The position numbers and the translations under genes were made by a program. 8,775 nucleotides of DNA from JBJXFY01 sp046155815 (GTDB lineage Bacteria > Verrucomicrobiota > Verrucomicrobiia > Limisphaerales > CAIMTB01), in contig JBJXFY010000101.1 of assembly GCA_046155815.1 (NCBI GenBank), positions 1-8,775 on the forward strand, read 5' to 3'. Positions 1 through 6,526 of the stretch are shown piece after piece; the stretch's first letter is position 1, and every line of letters begins with the position of its first letter. The notes under the pieces are model-generated. The model saw only the letters and a program-made list of their open reading frames with translations, was not told the DNA's origin and made no database searches.

Positions 1-291
1 GGGCGCAAATACTTCAGTTTCGAGCACAAACTCGTGGACATGTACGAGACCGTCTCGTATGGGGCGCAGGCACATAGCCTGACACTGGGAGCGACCGTGG
101 ATACCAACGCGCTGCCCAATGTCTTGAGCCTGCCCTCAATCTGGCCTCCTGACACCGAGCTTGACGATCAGGGCAGACCACACGCTCGACACAAATGGCA
201 CAGTGCGCAGTTCCGCCAAAACAATATGAGGCAGAACGGATACTGGGAAGCGTTGCTTGGCCCACTCGGTATGCGTGTATTTGTGCAATAA
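1..291 (+). CDS. C-terminal part of an unrecognised protein
   Basis: The frame is open from the first base of the window to a TAA at 289-291, so this is the last 96 residues of a longer protein whose start lies outside. I do not recognise the family. Visible features are a hydrophilic, aromatic-rich C-terminus beginning GRKYFSFEHK, a proline-rich middle (around LPSIWPPDTEL) and an ending HSAQFRQNNM...GYWEALLGPLG followed by a short hydrophobic tail. There is no membrane segment or repeat in the visible part. The HS-x-F...YW-x-x-LL pattern loosely resembles the C-terminal end of some alpha/beta hydrolases, but this is weak and not a call. It lies 69 bases upstream of the paralogous anchored proteins on the same strand and could be part of the same accessory block. 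A in-frame ATG at 34 exists but nothing suggests it is a real start. Confidence 0.6.
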   Translation, partial: GRKYFSFEHKLVDMYETVSYGAQAHSLTLGATVDTNALPNVLSLPSIWPPDTELDDQGRPHARHKWHSAQFRQNNMRQNGYWEALLGPLGMRVFVQ

Positions 292-334
292 ATGCTTCAA
301 GCTAGTCGGCCCTGCGTTGAAAAATTGAAGCATT
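291..334. repeat. Perfect 10-bp inverted repeat after the first gene
   Basis: AATGCTTCAA at 291-300 is matched exactly by TTGAAGCATT at 325-334, with a 24-base spacer. It begins on the last base of the upstream stop codon. There is no T-run after the right arm and the loop is long, so it is not a standard intrinsic terminator. It could be a weak 3' hairpin, a protein-binding site or the end of an inserted segment. Confidence 0.5.
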
Positions 335-360
335 AAAACTATCGTAACACAGTCACACAC

Positions 361-1596
361 ATGATGAACAAGCGACGCTTCGTCATAACTGGTATTCTCG
401 GCATAGTTAGCTGTTTGATTTCTATCCTGATTTACCGAAGTATTCCTCATGGCAATGACGATGTTTCTGTGCCCGAGCCAAATACTGTCTTGGCAGCGGT
501 GCCAAACGAGGACGGCCTCATGCCCGCACAGGTTGCGCCTGGGTCTTTGCCGCCGCCGCCGTCCGGTGGCTGGAACATCTTCACCAACGCGGAGGGTTCT
601 TATTTTCATCGGGACGGAACCAACCTCTGGTGGCTGGGAGGCGCTTTCCCATCCGTGTTCACGCCGAACATGGTCAACCTGCCAGGCAGCGAAGCCTTCA
701 AGGAAGCCATTGCAGCCTCTACGGTCAACCCATCTGGCCGGGAGCGCAAGCTCAGGGGTTTCGAGGGCATCAACCGGCAGGACATCGCTTTTTACGGCGT
801 GGCGGTGGATCAGGACACGAACACCCTGGCCGGCGCCACCGTGCATGCGCTGGTGACCGTGCGGACGCTGACGAACGAACGGGAGGAGAAGCTGAAGCTT
901 GTGACAGGGCCGGACGGGCGCTTTGTCATTGACGGCGTGGCGGGGGAATCGTTGGGCGTCACGGTCACCAGAACAAACTATCATTTTGCGCCGACTCAGC
1001 TGATTCATTATTCGCTGTTCTACGGTGCTTCCGTGCATCAACCAAACCCCGACGATCCTGTCACATTTGTGCTCACGGAGATCAAGAACGCAGAGCATCT
1101 TGTACGCTTTGAGCGTGGTCTCCGTGCACCCCACACCGGCGAACCGGTGCGCATTGACTTCGCGACCGGGCAGGTGGTCCAGCAGGGCGGCGACCTGATC
1201 GTCTCCATCGAATGCCTGGAGAAGTTCGAGTTCGGCAATCCCGTGCCCTGGCGCATGCGGCTGGAGGCGGTGGGCGGAGGCTTTGCCCCCAGCGACGCCG
1301 GACGGCTGGAGTGGATGTATGAGGCTCCGCCCGCCGGCTATCAGCCGTTGATCGAGGTCAGCTACGGGCACGAAGGCGAGGGGTTCGGCGCGCAGTTTGA
1401 CGGCCTGTTCTACATCATGAGCCGCGGCGGCCGGCACTATGCGAAAGTCCGCTTCGACATGAACATCTCGTGGGACGAGCGCGGCGTGCCGTTCGGCATC
1501 CAGTGCTACGTGAACACCAATGCCTCGCGCGTGCTGGAGGTGGATCCGGCCAAGCTCACCGACCTCAACGCCGACAAACCCTACGGCCGGTGGTGA
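361..1596 (+). CDS. Membrane-anchored protein with carboxypeptidase-regulatory-like domain (paralog 1)
   Basis: This encodes a 411-residue protein starting at tandem ATG codons (361 and 364) with no clear Shine-Dalgarno motif upstream. Residues 8-25 form one hydrophobic segment after a KRR cluster, so the protein is probably a signal-anchored or exported cell-envelope protein. A Pro-rich linker (about 57-70) precedes the body. Residues about 142-208 look like a carboxypeptidase-regulatory/transthyretin-like beta-sandwich: FYGVAVDQDTN, then TGPDGRFVIDGV, then a hydrophobic strand and TNYHF. A C-terminal block of about 200 residues contains HTGEPVRIDFATGQVV, GGDLIVSIEC, a PPAGYQ segment and WDERGVPFG...VNTN. 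The whole protein aligns with the product of the next gene. Domains like this usually aid folding, adhesion or carbohydrate contact. No catalytic motif is visible, so the function is unknown. The first part of the gene is richer in A/T-ending codons than the rest of the window. Confidence 0.85.
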   Translation: MMNKRRFVITGILGIVSCLISILIYRSIPHGNDDVSVPEPNTVLAAVPNEDGLMPAQVAPGSLPPPPSGGWNIFTNAEGSYFHRDGTNLWWLGGAFPSVFTPNMVNLPGSEAFKEAIAASTVNPSGRERKLRGFEGINRQDIAFYGVAVDQDTNTLAGATVHALVTVRTLTNEREEKLKLVTGPDGRFVIDGVAGESLGVTVTRTNYHFAPTQLIHYSLFYGASVHQPNPDDPVTFVLTEIKNAEHLVRFERGLRAPHTGEPVRIDFATGQVVQQGGDLIVSIECLEKFEFGNPVPWRMRLEAVGGGFAPSDAGRLEWMYEAPPAGYQPLIEVSYGHEGEGFGAQFDGLFYIMSRGGRHYAKVRFDMNISWDERGVPFGIQCYVNTNASRVLEVDPAKLTDLNADKPYGRW

Positions 1597-2715
1597 GACG
1601 CTGCGTGCCCTTCCTGCTGGGTGCAGCCGTGCTGCTGCTCGGGACCGTCTGGCTTGCGTTGCGGCGGCCGGCTGCCCCTGACGAGCACTCCTTGGCTGTG
1701 CAGCAGGTCGCCGCCGGCGAGATGGGTTCCACAGACGCGCCCGCCCGCATCGCCAGCCAGACACTGACCGAGACGGGCAAGGTCGTGGTGGTCGAGATAG
1801 GGGGCCGGCTGTGGACCAACCTGATCCCCGACACGATGCTCTCGCTCACGGACGAGCAGTTGCTGGAGCTGGCGGAGGCGCTGGCCGAGCCGCCGCCCCC
1901 GCGCTCCACACCCGCCGCGGACACGCTGAACAAACGGCTGCTCTTCTACGGCGTCACGCTGGACGACCAGACCAACCTCCTGCCCAGCGTGACGATCACG
2001 GGTCTGGTGACGGTGGCCCGTTACGGCGGCGAGCTGCGCCACCTGCCCGTGGCCACGGAGTCGGGCCCCGATGGGCGCTTCGAGTTCGACATCGCGGACG
2101 GGCAGGTGCTGATGGTGGCGGCGGACAAGGGGCCGGACTACATCCCGCCGCCGTGGCAGTGGTTTCAGTACAGCCCAATGGGAAACAACCGGCCCATTCA
2201 CCAGCCCAGCATCGCCGAGCCGGTGCCCTTCGTTCTTACCAAGAAGGAGGAACCGGAACCCCTGCTCGAACTGAGGCGGGGTTGGACCGCGCGCAACACG
2301 GGCGAGCCGGTGCGTATTGACCTGTTGACCGGCCAGGTCGTCCCCACAGGCGGGGATATCGTCGTCTCCATTTTCTGCCCGGAGCCGTACAAGGCCGGCG
2401 ACAAGATTCCGTGGCGGCTGGTGTTGGAGGCCACGGGGGGGAGGGCTGGTGCCGGTGCAGGCGGAGCGGCTGGACTACATGCTCCAGGCTCCGGCAGCGG
2501 GTTATCAGGAATCTGTAGTCGAACACGCAAAGGACGCCCCTGACTGGAATTCACAGTTTAACGGCAAGTTTTACCTCAAGGCTCGGGAAGGCGGATTGTA
2601 TGCGAAGCTGCGCTTTGACATGCACACCCGATGGGATGAGCGGGGTGTTCCGTTTGGCTTTCACGCCCCGGTTAACACCAACGGCACGCGCTACCTGCAG
2701 ATGCCGCCCAGGTAA
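1593..2715 (+). pseudogene. Frameshifted paralog 2 of the carboxypeptidase-regulatory-like protein
   Basis: This is a homolog of the preceding protein in a different frame. The likely start is GTG at 1593, overlapping the upstream stop as GTGA (GTG at 1590 also possible), giving an N-terminus MRRCVPFLLGAAVLLLG that is a clear membrane anchor. The Ig-like domain follows (LFYGVTLDDQTN, then SGPDGRFEFDI, then HQP and PVPFVLTKK), then NTGEPVRIDLLTGQVV and GGDIVVSIFC. At a run of seven G (2435-2441), near residue 282, the frame is lost and translation would stop at 2541-2543. Homology resumes in the next frame and runs to TAA at 2713-2715: AERLDYMLQAPAAGYQ, FYLKAREGGLYAKLRFDM, WDERGVPFGF and VNTNGTRYL. 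Six G instead of seven would give an intact protein of about 373 residues. This is either a real frameshift or a sequencing/assembly error; the intactness of both flanks means it is recent or an artefact. Function is unknown, as for paralog 1. Confidence 0.8.
2435..2441 (+). other. Seven-G homopolymer at the frameshift point
   Basis: This is a run of seven G, followed by AGGG. Upstream codons match paralog 1 in one frame (LEATGG aligned to LEAVGG) and downstream codons match it in the frame one base later. Removing one G restores continuous homology. Such runs are prone both to replication slippage and to sequencing error. Confidence 0.8.
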
Positions 2716-2849
2716 ACCGCGCCGTTGCCAATCCTTGTTCTGCACACGGCCGCGCCGGTCTCGCCGGTGAGGGCGTTGAAGCCGGGGCGCAGCCCGAGCG
2801 TGAGGTCGGCGACGAGCGCGAGGTTCTTTATCCGCAGCGTCGTCAGCAT
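2691..2849 (-). pseudogene. recN: Truncated 5' end of recN (DNA repair ATPase)
   Basis: Reading the minus strand from ATG at 2849-2847 gives MLTTLRIKNLALVADL, then a short stretch, then GFNALTGETGA, ending near 2751. This is the characteristic N-terminus of RecN, the SMC-like ATPase of double-strand-break repair, up to the start of its Walker A motif GETGAGKS. The expected GKS is missing: the frame continues as AVCRTRIGNG and stops at a TAG at 2693-2691, giving a 52-residue product. RecN proteins are normally about 550 residues, so over 90% is absent, including the Walker A lysine, and the product cannot be functional. The lost homology falls at about 2750, beyond which the DNA is the downstream flank and 3' end of paralog 2 on the other strand. 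The start lies 59 bases from the divergent metallohydrolase gene. The remainder of recN, if it exists, is outside the window. The small size makes this easy to miss. Confidence 0.85.
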
Positions 2850-2868
2850 GGCGCGAAAAATGCGCGCC
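2850..2868. promoter_or_regulatory. Palindrome between recN start and metallohydrolase gene
   Basis: GGCGCG at 2850-2855 and CGCGCC at 2863-2868 form a perfect 6-bp inverted repeat around an AAAAATG spacer. It directly abuts the recN start codon on the minus strand and lies 41 bases before the GTG start of the + strand gene. It could be an operator or a small hairpin in the recN leader. In such GC-rich sequence chance occurrence is plausible. Confidence 0.25.
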
Positions 2869-2908
2869 GACTCTGGCGGGCGCGGCGCGGCGCGGCAACC
2901 TTGGCCGC

Positions 2909-3736
2909 GTGTCCGGCCCGCCCAACGCCCCGGCCGCCGCCCGCGCCCCGGTCGCGGCCGGCGTGCGCCTCACCTTCCTCGGCTCCGGCACGTCGCAGGG
3001 CGTACCGATGATCGGAGTGGACTATCCGCCCGCCTTCCTCGCCAACCCGCGCAACCACCGCCTCCGGCCCTCCGTCCTGATCGAGTCGCCGGGCGCGAGC
3101 GTCGTGGTGGACACCACGCCCGAGTTCCGCCTCCAGATGCTGCGCGAGAACGTCCGCCGGCTGGACGCCGTGGTGCTCACGCACCCGCACGCGGACCACA
3201 TCATGGGCCTGGATGACTGCCGGCGCTTCTGCGACCTGCGCGGCGGCAAGCTGCCGGTGTACGCGAGCCGCGAGACCTTCGACGTCGTGCGGCGCGTGTT
3301 CGCCTACGCCTTCAACGGCGGGGTGCCGAAGGGCTACTTCGACCCCGACCCGCGCGAGATCGCCGGGCCGTTTGAGATCGGCGACCTGCGCTGCACGCCC
3401 CTCGCGCTGCCGCACGGGCGCATCCAGACGACGGGCCTGCTGGTCGAGCAGGCCGGCCGCCCGCGGCTGGCGTACCTGAGCGACTGCAGCGCGGTGCCGG
3501 ACGACGCGCTGGCCAAGGTCCGCGGCGTGCCGGTGGCCGTGCTCGACGCGCTGCGCCGCGCGCCGCATCCCACGCACATGTGCCTCGACGAGGCGCTGAC
3601 CGCCGCGCGCCGCATCGGCGCGGAGCGGACATATCTCACCCACCTGACGCACGAATACGACCACGACGCCGACCAGGCCGAGATGCCGGACGGCGTGTGG
3701 TTCGCGCACGACGGCCTCTCCGTGGACATCGCATGA
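2909..3736 (+). CDS. MBL-fold metallohydrolase (PhnP/cyclic-phosphodiesterase-like)
   Basis: This is a metallo-beta-lactamase-fold hydrolase, 275 residues from GTG 2909. The core begins VRLTFLGSGTSQGVP (residues 19-33), the N-terminal signature of the subgroup that includes PhnP. The metal-binding motif is THPHADH at 91-97 (H92, H94, D96, H97). Further likely ligands are H169 (LPHG), D192 (SDCS) and the histidines of THLTHEYDH at 244-252. Relatives hydrolyse phosphodiester bonds, for example cyclic ribose phosphates, but no phosphonate genes are nearby, so the substrate is not known. The start is uncertain: GTG 2963 would give the more family-typical MRLTFLGSGTSQG, removing a low-complexity Ala/Pro leader; neither start has a good ribosome site. 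It is the first gene of a five-gene + strand cluster, and its stop overlaps the next start (ATGA). It is likely cytoplasmic since no signal peptide is seen. Confidence 0.88.
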   Translation: MSGPPNAPAAARAPVAAGVRLTFLGSGTSQGVPMIGVDYPPAFLANPRNHRLRPSVLIESPGASVVVDTTPEFRLQMLRENVRRLDAVVLTHPHADHIMGLDDCRRFCDLRGGKLPVYASRETFDVVRRVFAYAFNGGVPKGYFDPDPREIAGPFEIGDLRCTPLALPHGRIQTTGLLVEQAGRPRLAYLSDCSAVPDDALAKVRGVPVAVLDALRRAPHPTHMCLDEALTAARRIGAERTYLTHLTHEYDHDADQAEMPDGVWFAHDGLSVDIA

Positions 3737-4371
3737 CACCTGCTGCCGAGCCTCCCCGAACCCGCCTCCTCTTCCTCCGCCACGCCGAGGTGCAGGAGGA
3801 CTTCCACCGCGTCTTCGGCGGACGCCTTGACATCGCACTCTCCGCCCGCGGGCGTCTCCAGGCCGGCCAGCTGGCGGACTACGCGGCCCGGCGCTTCCAA
3901 CCCGACGCGCTCCATGCCAGCCCGATGCAGCGTGTGCGCGAGACGCTCGCGCCGCTGCTGGCGCGCACCGGCCTCACGCCGGTCTTCGACGACGGACTGC
4001 GCGAGGTGGACTTTGGTGCCTGGACGGGCCTGCGCTGGGAGCAGATCGAGGAGCGTTTCGGCGTCACCGCCTTCGACTGGCTGGACCAGCTTGAGCAGGG
4101 GCTGATTCCCGACGCGGAGCCGCCCGACCTCTTTCGCGACCGGGTCGAGCGGGCGCTGAATGAGATCCTCGCCGCGCAGGCCGGCCGCACGGTGGCGGTG
4201 GCCTGCCACGGCGGCGTGATCCGCATGGCGCTGGCCATCCTGCTCGAGCTGCCGCTGCGCAAGATGACGCACCTCGAGGTCGAGTACGCGAGCGTGACGT
4301 GGGTGAACCACCGTCCCGGCAAGATCGAACTGCAGCTTCACAACTTTGCGCCGTGGCGGGATCTGGCCTGA
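3733..4371 (+). CDS. Histidine phosphatase family protein
   Basis: This 212-residue protein belongs to the phosphoglycerate-mutase/histidine-phosphatase superfamily. The catalytic LRHAE motif is at residues 15-19, with H17 the expected phospho-acceptor and R16 a phosphate ligand. HASPMQRVRET (61-71) supplies the second arginine (R67), REVDFGAWTGL (90-100) carries the likely acid/base E91, and CHGGVIR (158-164) the second histidine, H159. The set is complete, so an active enzyme is expected. The length and the F-G-x-W-x-G motif fit the CobC/phosphatase side of the family rather than classical glycolytic mutases. The substrate cannot be assigned; no cobalamin genes are present. ATG 3733 overlaps the upstream TGA as ATGA, implying translational coupling, and its own stop lies two bases before the next start. 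Cytoplasmic. Confidence 0.9.
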   Translation: MTPAAEPPRTRLLFLRHAEVQEDFHRVFGGRLDIALSARGRLQAGQLADYAARRFQPDALHASPMQRVRETLAPLLARTGLTPVFDDGLREVDFGAWTGLRWEQIEERFGVTAFDWLDQLEQGLIPDAEPPDLFRDRVERALNEILAAQAGRTVAVACHGGVIRMALAILLELPLRKMTHLEVEYASVTWVNHRPGKIELQLHNFAPWRDLA

Positions 4372-4373
4372 GC

Positions 4374-5327
4374 ATGAAAGCGCCGCCCCTCTGGCACCTC
4401 TCCGTCGTCACCGCGCCCGAGGCCGAGGACGCGGTGGCGGAACTGCTCGCCCGGCTGACGGACGTGCCGGCGTCGTCGTACCACCACCTGGAGTCGGGGG
4501 TGTGCACGGTGTCGGCCTACCTGGTGAACCCGTCGTTCTGGCCGCGCGCCCAGACGGCCGCGCTCAAGGACGGCCTGAGACGCATCGCGGAATGCGGGCT
4601 GGAGATCGCGCCGGAACGGATCGCCTTCCGCCGGGTGCGGGCGGCGGACTGGCGTGAGTCGTGGAAGCGGCACTTCAAGCCGATCCACGTCGGCCGCGCG
4701 CTGCTGGTCAGGCCCGGCTGGAGCCGCGAGCGCGCACGGCCGGGACAGCGCGTGGTGGTCCTCGACCCGGGGCTGAGCTTCGGCACGGGGCAGCATCCGA
4801 CCACGGCCTTCTGCCTCGCGCAGCTCGTCCGCGCGCGGAGGGCCGGGTCGGCGCAGTCGCTGCTGGACGCGGGCATGGGCTCAGGGTTGCTGGCCATCGC
4901 CGCCGCCAAGCTCGGCTACTCGCCGGTGGATGCCTTCGATTTCGACCCGGACTCAGTCCGCGTGGCGACGGAGAACGCCCGTCGCAACCGCCTGGTCGGC
5001 CGCATCGCCCTGCGCCACGCGGACCTGACGAAGCTGCCGCGCCGTCCGCGTCGTCGCTACGACGTGGTGTGCGCGAACCTGATGGCCGGCCTGCTCCTCG
5101 CGGAGCGCGACCGGCTCTTGGCGCGGGTGAAGCCGGGCGGGCTGCTCGTGCTGGCGGGCATCCTGCGGGAGCAGTTCGCGGAAGTGCGGGCGGCCTACGA
5201 AGCCGCGGGCCTGCGGCTGGTGGCGGAGCAGGCGCGGAAGGAGTGGCGCTCGGGGGCGTTCCGATCTCGGCAAGCTCCGAGTTTCAATTCCCAGCGCCCG
5301 AGGCCGCAGCCGGTTGTTGGAACTTGA
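4374..5327 (+). CDS. prmA: Ribosomal protein L11 methyltransferase (PrmA-like)
   Basis: This is a SAM-dependent methyltransferase of the PrmA family, which trimethylates ribosomal protein L11 on lysine and N-terminal amines. From ATG 4374 it is 317 residues. An N-terminal domain (about 5-75) is followed by the family hallmark DPGLSFGTGQHPTT (131-144), the SAM-binding DAGMGSGLLAIAAAKLG (165-181), the acidic-loop FDFDPDS (188-194) and CANLMAG (233-239, with N235 of the NPPY-like motif position). The family match is strong, though the identity of the substrate as L11 is inferred from the family. The last 20 or so residues after EWRSGAF look foreign: they are Arg/Pro/Gln-rich and are encoded by the start of a repeat element that also supplies the TGA stop. 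The original stop was probably displaced by the element. The gene follows the phosphatase gene by two bases and precedes aroB. Confidence 0.87.
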   Translation: MKAPPLWHLSVVTAPEAEDAVAELLARLTDVPASSYHHLESGVCTVSAYLVNPSFWPRAQTAALKDGLRRIAECGLEIAPERIAFRRVRAADWRESWKRHFKPIHVGRALLVRPGWSRERARPGQRVVVLDPGLSFGTGQHPTTAFCLAQLVRARRAGSAQSLLDAGMGSGLLAIAAAKLGYSPVDAFDFDPDSVRVATENARRNRLVGRIALRHADLTKLPRRPRRRYDVVCANLMAGLLLAERDRLLARVKPGGLLVLAGILREQFAEVRAAYEAAGLRLVAEQARKEWRSGAFRSRQAPSFNSQRPRPQPVVGT

Positions 5328-5372
5328 CCGCTGGAGCTTCATTGGAACTTGGAGCTTGGTGCCTGGGAATTT
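5285..5372 (+). repeat. Degenerate heptamer repeat element between prmA and aroB
   Basis: Seven-base units in register follow one another: GGAACTT (5319), GACCGCT (5326), GGAGCTT (5333), a CATT break, then GGAACTT (5344), GGAGCTT (5351), GGTGCCT (5358) and GGGAATT (5365). The two exact pairs, GGAACTT and GGAGCTT, differ by one base. The block is bracketed by AATTCCCAG at 5286-5294 and its reverse complement CTGGGAATT at 5363-5371, a 9-bp perfect inverted repeat. The element is more AT-rich than its surroundings and overlaps the 3' end of prmA, providing its stop codon. It resembles a small dispersed intergenic repeat, but only one copy is present here so dispersal is not shown. Confidence 0.65.
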
Positions 5373-5421
5373 CCTCCGCTGCCGCTTGGACTCCGCCTCC
5401 GCTGCGCCCATCTTTCCCGCC

Positions 5422-6513
5422 ATGCGTCGCGTGAACGTCCCGCTCGGGGCGCGGAGTTACGACATCTTCATCGGCCCCGGCTTGCTGGCGGGGCTGGGCG
5501 CACGCTGCCGTCGTCTGGGCTTCGCTGACCGCTGCGCCATGATCACCGACAGCCAGGTCGGCCCGCGGTTTGCGGACGCGGCGGCGGACAGCCTGCGGGC
5601 CGCCGGCTTCGAGCCGGTCACCGTCACGATCCCGGCCGGGGAAAAGTCCAAGCGGCTCCGTGAGGTCGCGCGCTGCTACGACGCGCTGGCGGCGCACCGG
5701 CTGGAGCGGAAGTCCTTCGTGGTCGCGCTGGGCGGCGGCGTGGTGGGTGACCTCGCGGGCTTCGTCGCGGCCACGTACCTGCGCGGCCTCGCCTTCGTGC
5801 AGGTGCCCACGACGCTGCTGGCGCAGGTGGACAGTTCGGTCGGCGGCAAGGTGGGCGTGAACCTGCCGGCGGGGAAAAACCTCGTGGGCTCGTTCCACCA
5901 GCCGCGGCTCGTGCTCTGCGACCTCGACACGCTGCGCACCCTGCCGGAACGCGAGTTCCGGGCCGGCCTGGCCGAGGTGATCAAGTATGGGATCATCGCG
6001 GACGCTGCGCTGTTCCGTCGTCTGGAGCGAAACCTGGACCGGCTGCTCGCCCGTGACCCGGCGGCGCTGGCCGCAACCATCGCGCGCTGCTGCGAGCTCA
6101 AGGCGGAGGTGGTGGCGGAGGACGAGACGGAGGCGGGGCGGCGGGCGATCCTCAATTTCGGCCACACCGTGGGCCACGCGATCGAGGCGGTGACGGCCTA
6201 CGGCAAGTTCCTGCATGGCGAGGCGATCAGCCTCGGGCAGGTCGCGGCGGCGTGGCTGAGCGCGCAGCTGGCCGGCCTGCCGGAGGCCGACGTGACGCGC
6301 ATCCGCCGGCTGCTGGAGCGCGCGGGCCTGCCGGTGACGAGGCGCTTTTCCGCGCCGCAGCGGACGCGCCTGCTGGACGCCATGCGCCTCGACAAGAAGG
6401 TGAGCGGCGGCGAGGCGCTCTTCGTGCTCGCGCCGCGGATCGGCGACACCGTCTGGAAGCAGCGCGTGCCGACGGGACTGGTCCACGCCGCGCTCAAGGC
6501 GGTCGCCGGATGA
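5422..6513 (+). CDS. aroB: 3-dehydroquinate synthase
   Basis: AroB converts 3-deoxy-D-arabino-heptulosonate 7-phosphate to 3-dehydroquinate, the second step of the shikimate pathway, using NAD and a divalent metal. From ATG 5422 it is 363 residues, the usual size. Motifs are all present: PAGEKSK (71-77), the NAD-binding GGGVVGDLAGF (104-114), PTTLLAQVDSSVGGKVGVN (130-148), LAEVIKYG (183-190) with metal ligand E185, NFGHTVGHAIE (245-255) with H248, and LHGEAIS (264-270) with H265. An intact enzyme is expected. The frame is open further upstream to a TTG at 5314, but that stretch is the heptamer repeat and does not resemble AroB, so ATG 5422 is preferred. No clear Shine-Dalgarno motif precedes it. 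It stands 94 bases after the prmA stop and 13 before the next gene. Cytoplasmic. Confidence 0.97.
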   Translation: MRRVNVPLGARSYDIFIGPGLLAGLGARCRRLGFADRCAMITDSQVGPRFADAAADSLRAAGFEPVTVTIPAGEKSKRLREVARCYDALAAHRLERKSFVVALGGGVVGDLAGFVAATYLRGLAFVQVPTTLLAQVDSSVGGKVGVNLPAGKNLVGSFHQPRLVLCDLDTLRTLPEREFRAGLAEVIKYGIIADAALFRRLERNLDRLLARDPAALAATIARCCELKAEVVAEDETEAGRRAILNFGHTVGHAIEAVTAYGKFLHGEAISLGQVAAAWLSAQLAGLPEADVTRIRRLLERAGLPVTRRFSAPQRTRLLDAMRLDKKVSGGEALFVLAPRIGDTVWKQRVPTGLVHAALKAVAG

Positions 6514-6515
6514 AC

Positions 6516-6521
6516 GGAGGG
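6516..6521 (+). promoter_or_regulatory. Ribosome binding site GGAGGG
   Basis: GGAGGG ends five bases before the ATG at 6527 and sits just after the aroB stop. It is the only strong Shine-Dalgarno motif ahead of a gene start in the window and supports 6527 as the true start, over the out-of-frame ATG that overlaps the aroB stop at 6510. Confidence 0.7.
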
Positions 6522-6526
6522 CGTGC

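Noticed and set aside
136..1764. A 542-residue open frame on the minus strand
   Set aside because: It lies antisense to the two paralogs whose homology to each other fixes the coding strand; the frame is Arg/His-rich as expected of a shadow in GC-rich DNA.
2843..3838. A 331-residue minus-strand open frame beside recN
   Set aside because: It is antisense to the metallohydrolase gene with its intact metal-binding motif and is in a different frame from the recN remnant.
5319..5372. A CRISPR array in the short repeats
   Set aside because: Units are seven bases with no spacers and no cas genes nearby.
5314..5421. An upstream TTG start extending aroB by 36 residues
   Set aside because: The extension is encoded by the heptamer repeat and does not resemble AroB; ATG 5422 gives the normal 363-residue length.
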